From NCBI GenBank assembly GCA_945859605.1, contig OX243824.1:31135869-31199868 (forward strand): 64,000 nt of DNA, written 5' to 3'. The notes beneath the pieces were generated by a model that searched no databases, was not told the origin of the DNA, and saw nothing but the letters and a program-made list of their open reading frames with translations. The translations under genes and the position numbers were made by a program. Shown one piece after another: positions 54,590 to 64,000 of this stretch; position 1 is the stretch's first letter, and each line of letters opens with the position of its first letter. Source of the stretch: Lumbricus rubellus (taxonomy: Eukaryota > Annelida > Clitellata > Crassiclitellata > Lumbricidae).

Positions 54590-54850
54590 TTGCACTAAAA
54601 ATCAGAAAAAATGATCCCACTTCTTGTTTTGGTCTGAAGATTTTCATCCGTCATCCCACTTCGTGGTTTGTTATCAATATTTTCATAATGTAACTAAAAT
54701 ACTAATCGCAGCTGAAGTTACATGGAGAAACCGCTTCGAGTCTATCTTTTTTAAATAAAAAATTTGATAACAAAGCAATAAGTGGGATGACGGATGAAAA
54801 TCTTCAGACAAAAACAATAAGCGGGATCATTTCTCTGATTTTTAGTGCAA
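54590..54850. mobile_element. Palindromic mariner-type MITE (261 bp)
   Basis: TTGCACTAAAAATCAGA ends, about 80-bp inverted arms, TA on each side. Confidence 0.85.
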
Positions 54851-54933
54851 TAAATGCGTTGATTGATGCAAATCTAGTGTCCAGGAGGTAATCTGAAACA
54901 TGGGACAATTGAAACCTTCCCACCGGATATAGA

Positions 54934-55018
54934 AAAATAATTGGTAAAATTTGAGGACTAAACTAGATAACTAAAATTTAGTTATCTAGTTTAGTCTTCA
55001 GATTTTACCAATTATTTT
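54934..55018. repeat. Near-perfect 42-bp-arm hairpin
   Basis: Arms 54934-54975 and 54977-55018 with two mismatches and a 1-nt centre (AACTAAAATTTAGTT). Likely a MITE core. Confidence 0.85.
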
Positions 55019-55459
55019 GTATAACCTGTTGCTGTGATTTTGTTCGATGGCCCTGGGTTTCGCTCCCTTTGCATCTTTGACCTATAATAATCACATTTGT
55101 GAGATAACAACTTGGTTATGGTCATTGTTAATAGAAAACGTAAGCATAATTATTGTGCAAATTGCAAGTTTGTATTATTTTACTATAAATTATAATTGTA
55201 ACAGAGAACGGAATCCAAGGATTATTCGATAAGACAATAAATCACATAGCACAAAATTTTAGATTAAAGTTGCATCAATAAAATAAGCAAATGGCAATAT
55301 ACTAGCAGACTAGGCCTATGCAAGCACGCAGAAAAGATAGAAGGATAGAAGGAACACTTTGAGAAACGCTGATGTTCATAATAGCCATACGATTTTCACA
55401 GATTTGTCAATAAACAATACTGAAGAACAGATGCCAAAGTCTCTAAGGGACGAGGTAAG

Positions 55460-57010
55460 TGATGGAAGATAATTATAGGCAAAATGTAATGCAACGTAAC
55501 AAGACATTCGCAAGACGCCACATGGGAACCCATCAGGAGCCTCATCAAACAGCTGAAAAGTAGCCTACGTCTCTTTAAAAGAATACAGAAAACAGTTTAA
55601 CATGAAAAAGCTACTGCAACAATGATATCATCAGTTCCATCAGTCTTCTAAGCATTGTTTAAGTGAATTAATTATCATCATTCAGTAGTTTAACTTGTGC
55701 ATTGAAATGTATCTGCAACAGGTGCACATCTGTGCGTAACAACAGGCTGTAAAAAGCTTGAAAGGGCGCTGTAGCAAATGTAAGAAATAAAATTACAAAT
55801 ATTATATATATATATATATAAAGTTACTATTTTCATAAGTAAGAATGTACAGGTAAGTAAGTATATCATTTATTTTTTAAAGTTGTTAACCGCGATTGGG
55901 TGTGCAAAGTTCATCAAATTTATTCAGACATAATATAACATAGGCCAATGGCATGACAAAACTTAAACACTTAATTAAGAGCAGCCATACGCAACACATG
56001 TTAGCTTCATAGACCCCACATTACTCAAACATTTAGGCTAGCAACTAAAACACATGATCAATCCACACTCGCACCCATTTCCGGGGTACAAACAGTTCTC
56101 ACTGAAAAACAAGACATTCCAAAGGTGTCGACTCTGTAGCAGTTCAAAGCGTGAAACGCGCACACGCTACACATGCTCAGGGTGTGAAGTTCCACTTTGT
56201 GTGGATCCATGCTTTCGCAAATTTCATGGAAAATAGACTGTAAACAGTTGCCAAAACATGAGTTTTATGTTACAGTACGTGTAGACTAGTGTAGATACTG
56301 CAGTGACAACAATCTCAAAGATACTTTTTAAGAACAACTTCATGACTATCACTGTACTGTCACTGTACGCTGCACTTCCCGGGCCCCGGGAAGTATACTT
56401 CCCAGTATGGGAACTAGTACTTTACTTGTGAATATGAGTTTGGCACAAAGGATATGCTAATCTGTTTATTTTTCATTGATTTTTGGTAACTTGACCTCAT
56501 TTGTGACCTGCCTACATAAAATGTGCCCAGGAAAGGGTTAAGTACGATGGGGCTTGAGTCTGGGCGCAACGCCAAGCAATGGATGAAACTCTTTAAAAAA
56601 ATGCGTTTCTGCTGTGAGAGCCTGTGAAGGTAGCCTACATGAACAGCATAAGTGAGTAGCCTATTTATTCCTCGCGCGGTTTTAGTTTTAGCAATGATCG
56701 CACAATAGGATATCATGTCGCTAGATCTAGTGGAGGTAAATAATTGGTTGAGAGGTGGCAGTGGTATCAATAGGACACATCTTCCAAAGTATTGGATTAA
56801 CTGACTAGGAACGGAGCTAAGCCGATTTCACAGGTGTTGGCTCAACCTGATGGCCACACCCTCAATAATTGACCCCATATTTTTTACTAAGTAGACACCA
56901 GAGCAATGGGTATAAAGCAAAAATTGATGCATTCATAAAGGAAAATAATTTTCTTTAACAGTGAGCATGAAGAAACTAAAATGGAGAATTTAAAGTGCAA
57001 CTAACACCAA
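55460..57010. repeat. Duplicated flank downstream of gene B
   Basis: Two blocks align in order with 19855-20660 downstream of gene A. The extra 700 bp between them contains (AT)n at about 55803-55820 and a piggyBac fragment. Confidence 0.7.
56054..56537 (+). mobile_element. piggyBac transposon 3' end
   Basis: The frame 56054-56236 ends a piggyBac transposase: RCRLCSSSKRETRTRYTCSG and PLCVDPCFRKFH form the C-terminal cysteine-rich zinc domain. About 300 bp of 3' sequence, including a perfect CTTCCCGGGCCCCGGGAAG palindrome, leads to CAGGAAAGGG at 56537 and TTAA. The rest of the transposase is missing. Confidence 0.8.
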
Positions 57011-57194
57011 CCGATGATAATTATAGACATCGCTTTAGTTTACGGTCACCGAATAACGTAACATCACATTTCCTTTCGAATCACATAGATGGTTCATAAT
57101 AACCATGTCATGTAGAATATTATAGATTATTCAACTGCAAGGGTTGCAAAATTCAACCTCACAACTGCGTCAAATGTGCCTCACGAATTATACA

Positions 57195-60100
57195 TTAGGT
57201 ATAATTATATTGGCTTTCCATTTTAGCAAACCTGGCAGAAATGATAAATTCATTGATAGTTTGGATGAAGAGCTGGACAAGTTCAATAATTGTCAGCATA
57301 GTTCCTCCGAGAATCAGACCAAATGCGCCGCCAATGTCGCAAACCAGTGTAAGGAAATTGTAAGCTGGAGTTGTTTGGATGTCGATGTAGTTGAGATCAG
57401 AGTAGAAGATATCCAGGTAGACGAGTTCCTTGCTCAGCTTAGACATCGTCAGATTCCGTCCCTTGAACTGAGTCTTTTTCGACATGTAACTGAGGAAATG
57501 CTCTGACAGAGGACTTGTTGAGATTGAGTGTGGATAAGTGGGTTGATAGCAGTGAAGAGGACAATCGCACGTGCTGCACGCACCCGAAGTAACAAACAAC
57601 CTCGAAGCAATTGACACGCAGCCATTTCCTTCACCAAAACACACGCTTGCCTCTGGAACGGACGGCACGAAATGATTGATCAATGATCATGCAACTAAAC
57701 TGCAGATACTTTATACTACTATAATAATTAGCCTTTCACAGACAAACGAATACACAAAATTGTCCTGACCTTATAAAAATTAGGCTACTCGCCTTAATAC
57801 CCGGTGCCTATGGCGTGAGTTTTCTCTTATCAGGAGCTAGCTGAGGTAACCGGCGTTTCAAAGAAAATTTAGGATTCGCACCACTCCCGGCCGATACCAA
57901 CTTCCCCACCATAACGTCACCCAATTCCCACTCTTACTCCCAACCCCATTTATTTCCCAATCTCACTCACCCACCTACCCCCTAACCCGCCGGCCTACCT
58001 TGTCTCCACCTCTCTGGGGTGCTCTGCATTGCCTGGTAATTTCGGTTTTGGTCCACCAGAAACCGCCCCAACCGCCCGTTTTGTGAGAGGGTAGGAGGCA
58101 TGGGCGGGGCGGAAGTGGAGAGGAAAGAAGAGTGGAGGAGGGAGGGAGGAAAGGAAAGGGTGGAGGAAGATTTTAATGGGGTCGTGCCTTCCTTGCAGCA
58201 TATTATGGGTACACATGGGAGAAGTGGTAGGGGTAGGGCAGAATGAAGGGGAAGAGACAAGGGGCTGTGCGGAAGTGGGAGAAAAAAATGCGGGTGGAAA
58301 CAATGGAAAGAAGATGGAGGAGCAACTACTTTGAGCACCGATTGGAGCGGAATCATGGGGTATTTGGTAGGCGGGCGAGTAACGTGCAACAATTATTATA
58401 AGACAATCATGCAGGAACAGATGAAGACTTGAACCACGGACGAAAAATCAATGGCGGGACAGAGCTTTGTATACATGGCATGCGGATGGCGATAGAGATT
58501 TGGCTGGTAGAGATTAGAAACACGACTGTATGTCTCAAAGAGCAACATCCCGGCAACGGACATTTAGTCGATATAAAGATATAAAATATTTAAATAGTTG
58601 ATCTCCAACAGTTATCGATGATTTAGTTAAAAAGCGTTTTACCATCAGTCTTCATCGGTAGACATCCACACTTGTACAGCACAAAATCCCACTGACATTG
58701 CGCCATGCATCTCATGAACGTGTAGTTCTCAGCATCACGACAATCTCCATATGGTGAAGGCAACATCGACAGCTACAATAACGGAGCCGTATTTTATTTT
58801 AACGCCTCCAATCGAATCTGATATTAGTTCGTTGAAGATAGTTTCATGTAGCGATTAGGTTATCACCTTCTTAAGCAAAACTATCTAGCTGTCTGAGAAG
58901 GCGCTACAAAGTCATGTAAGGGATGAATACGTGCGAAAGACATACATTTGTAAATAGGCTAGTATTGAAGAAATATCGAAATCCGCTAAATGGTTCAAAA
59001 GAAACTGACCAAAGAAATCGCAGCACAGCGTGTCGTAATATTATCATGCATCATCATCATCATTATCCTTGGGTTAACAACCCGTAGGTGTCCAATGCAC
59101 ACTTTATCTTTTTCGTCCAAAGTCCGCGATCCCGCGCAGATCTGCTTAAGCTGTAAATGTCTTGATTACACCACTCTTTGATGTCATCTATCCACTCTCT
59201 GTTTGGTCGTCCTCTTCTTCCATTGCCATCCATAATTCCCAGCATCACACTTTTTATCACTCCCATCTCCGGTAGTCGATTTTTCGACCCAACCCCGGTC
59301 TATCGGTTGGGGACGCGGACCTTGTTTACCCGGGCGTCGTCAGAGCCGGTATCTTCTATCTGTGATTGTCGTCTGCATTGGATTTCTTTCGTATTTTTCT
59401 TTACAAGTGGAGTATCTGCACCCATCCGCTCAACCCTCACATTCCTCACATATAGCGAGTTCCAGGCTTAGGACTGGCTCTGTTATGGCAACAGAGGCTG
59501 CGATGCCGTTGCCCACGTTTGCCAGCTGTTTCAGGGTTCCTGCTGAGCCTGTTCACCTCGCGTAACGCCCTAGGTGGTACTTCAGCCTGAGCTTTCACCA
59601 CTGATGACATAGCCTCAGCAGGCATTCCCATACTTGGCTGTTGCCACCCCCTCACCACGATGAGGTGTGGGTCGGACTTTGAGGGGGTTATTATCATGCA
59701 AGATATGCATAATAAAGTTTCTAATATGTTACGTAATTTATACAGTTACAGTGGTGTGCAAAAGTCTGGAACCACCTCCAAATGTTGACATTCTTTTACA
59801 CTTTCTGACCTTTTACTGTAATTGTTTCACTAGCCTACTAATGTTTTCCGTGTTATTCGTTTTAAGGGATCTGACTGGTCAGATATAACGCGCGCTGATT
59901 GGAAGATCTCGATCCAGTTTCAAGCAGGATTCATAAAATTTTCAAAAGTTATACTAGATATGTTTCCGAACCCATATTTTTGTCAAAAAATAAAATAATT
60001 GGTATTAGAAAGTTGATTATGATAACATAACAGAATATATCTCTTGTAACGAATAGGCCTAACACGCAAAAAATTAGTGGGTAATGAAAAATTACAGTAA

Positions 60101-60708
60101 AAGGTCAGAAAGTGTAAAAAAAGTCAACATTTGGAGGTGGACTTTGCACACCACTGTAGACTTCCTCCTTGTTGCTGAGAGTTTCCTGTCGTTCACCTTC
60201 TAATCCAGTGTCCGACAATTTCGTTCTTACTCGGACTGTCGGACACAGACTCTCACCGTAAATATATAGTGTAGGCTACTAATTATTGTAGATGCGCATG
60301 ACCAGTTCTTTGTCAGGTGCGGCAGTTGATCTCGACTATGATTATAAGAGTTGAAGCGAAGATTGGAATAGTGCCAGTCCTAAACCTGGATAACGTGGGA
60401 GGGCGACTCTAATCGTCTTTGCTATCACGCCTATCACACAGTGCTTTTAAACAGCAGCAAATTGATGGGAATAGAGATTAACAGAAAGAAACTGCTGCGG
60501 CCTGTTGAAAACTTGGCTTGGACAGCATTGATTATGCATGAAAAAAATTTGTTTCGACTTCTTTTCAAGACGTTTAGCCGTAGGCTACTATGAAAATCAT
60601 CATTTTATTAACAAGACGCTTTAATTTTCTTTTTGTTTTTCTTAACATCACTATGTGCCAGGCTGCGGGGTGTCAGCCTGCACTTTTTCATGAATTAAAC
60701 GAATATAG

Positions 60709-60759
<51 letters not shown>

Positions 60760-62863
60760 CCGTCAGATTGGGTATGGATGTAATAATTATGATAATTGAC
60801 TTACGTTTCTAAGTGAAAATGGAACTGATGTTGAAATGCCAGTTCCGACTCTGAATCCAAGCTCAAACATAAAAGGATTGTCGCGTGGGTCATGCAGAAA
60901 AACCTACAAGGAACAATAATAATTATTGTTATTTTGTATTATTCTTTAGAATTTTGGTTTAAAGAGTCTCGTGTACATTTCATATAGGCTGTATCAATGT
61001 ATCATATATTTATCCCTGCACATGTTTCTGCTCATGTAGGCTACCTCCACTGACTCTCATTGGAGAAACACATTTTTTAGAGTTTCATCCATTGCTTGGC
61101 GTTGCGTCCAGACTCAAGCCACGTCGTACTTAAGTGAACTGTTTATGCCCTGAAAATGAGTGTGAGCGTGGACTGATCATGTGTTTATTAGTTGCTAGCC
61201 TAAATGATTGATTAATGTGGGGTCTACGAAGTTAAAATGTGTAACTGTGTATGGCTGCAATTAAGTGTAGCCTGAATCTTTTCAAACCACAGGCCTATGT
61301 CATAAATTAGGCTATTATTTGTGAATAAATGTGATTAGCTTTGTACACCGAATTGCGGTTAACAAAAATAAAAAGGATATACTTACTTGTCTGTACATTC
61401 TCACCTATGAAAATATTTATTTTTATTCATCTATTATTTTATTTCTCGTATTCGTCATAGAGCCCTTTCAGGCTGTCTACTTAGAGGCGCTCCAGTCTAC
61501 AGCGAGGACACTGCATCAGAGTTTCAGGCCGAATCGGTCAAGCAATCGGCCGAGATCAAGCGAAAAAACAGTCTTCGACAGTACTGTTTGTGAAATTGAG
61601 ATTGGATGACTAGCTCAAGGTCCCTAAACGACGGCTTGAGGTGGTTCTAACCTGGAACAGAGCCGAACCCACTACTACACCGCCGCGCCCCAAAAGCAAT
61701 TACTTTACACTGAAGCAATTAAGACCTACTCTGAATCCAACAGCTGGAGAAATGACCGCGACCGTGTCAGACTGGTTGACCCACAGCACAAGACGAAGTC
61801 CTTGATTGGCGCCAGGATGAGTCGTCATGTAATTCGTCGTAACTTCAACCCACCAGAAAATGCACGGATTACAAGAAACCTTATGAAACACCAAGTTCTA
61901 TGTAACTTTAAATCGACAGCTTTAGACTTTTAACGCATCTGGCAGATCTATAGGGGCCTACGTCGTTAGGCAACCAATGTAAATCTTCTTTTAAACAGTT
62001 TTTAAAATTGGTATTCATAAACAATCTCAGAAAGTTATGTTAAAAAATAGGCAGGCGTTATCTGACAATCAATTATTAGGACTAGATCTATCATAATAGA
62101 TAGTCACACCAATGCGGTTCTTTCAGCCCAGCGATTTTCAAACTTTATTTTTCTTCTAGGCCTACCCCAAAGAAAATATCTAATAGATAGAGGAATGGGG
62201 AGAGAAGACAGAGGAACAGAAAGAGAGAGAGTTGGGGGGGGGGAGAAAGTTATGATCATGTAATCGTTTGAGGCCGTATCTATTCTGTTGGTAGGCTTAT
62301 TCTGGCGTTGGGAATGTGAGTCCCGGCGGATTCAGTGCTTATAGCTACGCTTAGAATTTCTAGCTTTGGTTCTTTCAACTATTTATGCATTAGTTTGTTT
62401 GACGATTAATTATAGGCCAATAATAAGTCTAAACATAAATAATTATGTTGCTTGCACTCTAATATTATATGTTGTGATTGTGAAAGAAAGAAATGACGAT
62501 GATATTACGTTGCAGCGTAAAATCATTGTTATCAAAAAAGCTGGAGACAAAGTTCATAAATCCATAAAAAATTATTTCTGGAATTTTTCACGCATGGGAC
62601 TTAGCATTGACGGAGGCCTTGCAAACCCTATGTGTACATTGTGTATGCGCACCACAGTTTGAAAACCCTCCGCATCAATATTGACGGCTTAGACTTTAAA
62701 AGCTGTGATTTGTGCATTCGTAGGCTATAAATTTACTTTTGCAGAATTACCGAACACAGTTCCATGTATGCTTACTTGGATTGAATGATATACACTGTTG
62801 GCCTTCGGTCACCAATGTTTTAATGGCATCACTTGGATCGCAAGGCAGATTCCCGAAATAACA
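57195..62863 (-). CDS. DEG/ENaC (ASIC-type) sodium channel, 3' part
   Basis: Five exons, in transcription order 62863-62776, 61842-61730, 60903-60805, 58772-58643 and 57652-57195 (TAA), all with AG/GT borders and matching phases (1, 0, 0, 1). They encode the extracellular domain and TM2 of a degenerin/ENaC channel: VTEGQQCISFN, PGANQGLRLVL, LHDPRDNPFMFELGFRV, LPSPYGDCRDAENY, CMAQCQWDFVLYKCGCLP, CDCPLHCYQPTY, LDIFYSDLNY, DIGGAFGLILGGTMLTIIEL. The last is the TM2 pore helix; the usual Gly-Ala-Ser filter reads Gly-Gly-Thr. TM1 and the N-end must lie further right. Likely a ligand- or proton-gated plasma-membrane cation channel. Introns contain LINE, SINE and MITE copies. Confidence 0.88.
57690..58642. 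other. Channel intron, GC-rich low complexity
   Basis: 57860-58390 is C/T- then G/A-rich with CCCACC-like words. Open frames here reflect composition. Confidence 0.5.
59063..59696 (-). mobile_element. LINE 3' end with conserved tail
   Basis: The minus frame 59266-59063 reads LGIMDGNGRRGRPNREWIDD and RSARDRGLW, like the C-terminal end of several non-LTR retrotransposon ORF2 proteins. 59515-59690 is the conserved tail also present at 14480-14680. 5'-truncated, in a channel intron. Confidence 0.65.
59749..60156. mobile_element. Tc1/mariner-type MITE (408 bp)
   Basis: Ends CAGTGGTGTGCAAAAGT and the inverse GCACACCACTG, TA on both sides (59747-59748, 60157-60158), arms about 70 bp including CTCCAAATGTTGAC and CTTTCTGACCTTTTACTG. 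Confidence 0.93.
60711..60754. repeat. (TA)n microsatellite
   Basis: 44 bp of alternating TA in a channel intron, close to the 60805-60903 exon donor. Confidence 0.97.
61085..61325. repeat. Inverted partner of the 55.97-56.61 kb repeat
   Basis: Reverse complement matches 55975-56105 and 56538-56600 (AGACTCAAGCCA, AACGCCAAGCAATGGATGAAA). This copy lacks the about 450 bp that include the piggyBac end and is continuous across a TTAA. Confidence 0.65.
61461..61692 (-). mobile_element. tRNA-derived SINE copy
   Basis: Inverse of the 259-466 family: tRNA-like head at 61640-61692 (GGGGCGCGGCGGTGTAGTAG on the minus strand) and TCTACTTAGAGGCGCTCCAG body. Ends 38 bp from the channel exon at 61730. Confidence 0.75.
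61900..62775. other. Channel intron, no gene
   Basis: A GA-rich run (62180-62250) and A/T-rich sequence; nothing else seen. Confidence 0.45.
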
Positions 62864-63257
62864 CTGAAACGAAATTCAATTCACGAAACAGGTCAAAGAA
62901 TGGATTGGATGCGAGGTTGGCATAAGCGATTTTAAAATTTAGATAAATTATCAACAGTCATTATAGTCAGAATGATGCTGGCTATTCAGTATTCAAGGTG
63001 TAGGTTTTATTGCTAAGTATAGCCTAGGCTTTAGTTCCATTGATTTAGCATTAACAGCATCAAAGCCATGATGCCTAATCGAAACTTGAAAATCTATCGT
63101 AATAAATCACCTCCATTTTCACAAAGTAAACTTTCTGTCGAACTCTGTGATTAATTATTATAATGTTCCAGCTTCGGCAACTCTATCAAATAATATACAC
63201 ACTTCGTGGAATTAGATAAGTTTACAAGTAGGCCCTATTACTATTTTGCCTAATTTT

Positions 63258-63430
63258 ATTTATTTATTTATTGCATTTGCCAAGGCGCGGTTCAAGCGCA
63301 CCACTCAGAGGCGTTTCCGACTACAGCGCGGACACTGTATCGTAGTTTTGCGCTAAAGCTCACGAGCATTATTGCGAGTGTAGGACCTACGCGGCGGATT
63401 GAGGTGGATTCGCTCACTGTAGTAGCTTTG
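63258..63430 (-). mobile_element. tRNA-derived SINE copy
   Basis: TTTATTTATTTATTGCATTTGCC tail complement, CACTCAGAGGCG, and a TGAGGTGGATTCG head; same family, diverged. Confidence 0.7.
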
Positions 63431-63440
63431 AAAGCAGTCT

Positions 63441-63724
63441 CAGGGCCGGATTAAGGCATGCTCTACATGTTCGGCCGAACAGAGACCCCCACACTTTAGG
63501 GGCCCCCACACACGAGAAAACAAAACTTTTAAAGAAAAAGTTGTATATTTTTACGAAATTTCGACCAAACGACTAAAAATATTGATTCAGCTGTTTCGGA
63601 CGGGAAAATCGGTATATTCTAAAAAAAAATCGACAAAACGACTAAAAAAGTCATCAAATTTTTCAATCGAAGTTCCCCAAAATATTTTCTGAACAGGGCC
63701 CCCACATTTCTTAATCCGGCCCTG
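63441..63724. mobile_element. hAT-type MITE (284 bp)
   Basis: Ends CAGGGCCGGATTAAG / CTTAATCCGGCCCTG, 8-bp duplication AGCAGTCT (63433-63440, 63725-63732). Inserted at the edge of the preceding SINE. Internal CGACAAAACGACTAAAAA units recall 53704-53948. Confidence 0.95.
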
Positions 63725-63849
63725 AGCAGTCTACAGAAGTGTATAAAGGGCCACATTAGAGTTTATAGGCTATACATAGTATACAAAGCTGGTCCGCTAC
63801 TGCATAGGGCATACTGTAGTTCTTGCTGAATATTGATTCAACTTCAATT

Positions 63850-64000
63850 TCAGACATTTATATACCGCCTCTTCAAGAGTATGTACTCAGAAGCGCTCCC
63901 GAACCAACCACGGGCAGTCTTTAGAGCAGAGCAGAACGTAGTCCCAAAAGCTCTAGGTATTTAGCGTAGGCCCTATAGTTTCACAGGAAGCCCATTCCAG
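63850..64000 (-). mobile_element. SINE body fragment at window edge
   Basis: CCGCCTCTTCAAGAGTATGTACTCAGAAGCGCTC matches the body of the tRNA-SINE family; cut by the window end. Confidence 0.5.

Noticed and set aside
57982..58392. Pro/Ser-rich minus-strand frames
   Set aside because: Purine/pyrimidine strand bias in an intron; no splice signals or domains.

Overview
The window looks like a piece of an animal nuclear genome, most likely a marine deuterostome invertebrate. It is AT-rich, intron-containing and packed with transposons. It carries a Gmr1-like Ty3/gypsy element (a lineage first described from deuterostomes), tRNA-derived SINEs, Tc1/mariner, hAT and piggyBac-like MITEs, and a full Polinton/Maverick (adintovirus-like) element. 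The species cannot be named from the sequence. The palindrome TAGGCCTA occurs about 34 times by eye, where less than one is expected by chance.

Host genes. (1) Gene A (+, about 7.7-18.8 kb) encodes a probable type I membrane protein: an ectodomain exon with a beta-sandwich module, a transmembrane exon and two short cytoplasmic-tail exons, all joined in phase 1. (2) Gene B (+, about 29.8-53.6 kb) is a tandem paralogue with the same ectodomain exon followed by an EGF-like exon and a Cys-rich terminal exon. It has been wrecked by a hAT MITE in its first recognised exon and by the Polinton in its last exon; a gypsy element sits next to a remnant of an upstream exon. (3) A DEG/ENaC (ASIC-type) sodium channel lies on the minus strand (57.2-62.9 kb, five exons, upstream exons not found). 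Related sequence downstream of A (19.9-20.7 kb) and of B (55.5-57.0 kb) supports an ancient tandem duplication.

Mobile elements. 22.68-28.59 kb is a young LTR retrotransposon (520-bp LTRs, 5-bp target duplication) whose 1462-codon Gag-Pol is open but lacks the integrase catalytic core. 36.61-53.42 kb is a 16.8-kb Polinton with about 190-bp terminal inverted repeats starting AG and a 6-bp target duplication (ACCGGC). Its gene order is integrase and Zn-ribbon/phospholipase A2 (minus); then, on plus, packaging ATPase, probable penton, a pVI/pX-like protein, a dUTPase-fold-like protein, a conserved protein of unknown function, a second small membrane-active-like protein, major capsid protein, a SAP/NUMOD-like protein, protein-primed DNA polymerase B, adenain-like protease, and two tandem fibre genes with different C-terminal heads (discoidin-like and C1q-like). 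Several Polinton genes carry single small lesions (nonsense or 1-bp frameshift), one is split by a hAT element that itself contains another MITE, and a Mutator-like foldback element sits before the protease.

Most notable: the paired, head-swapped fibre genes; the A/T-rich TATAWAAATG-like context at essentially every Polinton start codon; a 75-bp perfect copy of integrase sequence embedded in frame in the penton gene; the integrase-less but otherwise intact gypsy element; and the genome-wide TAGGCCTA motif.
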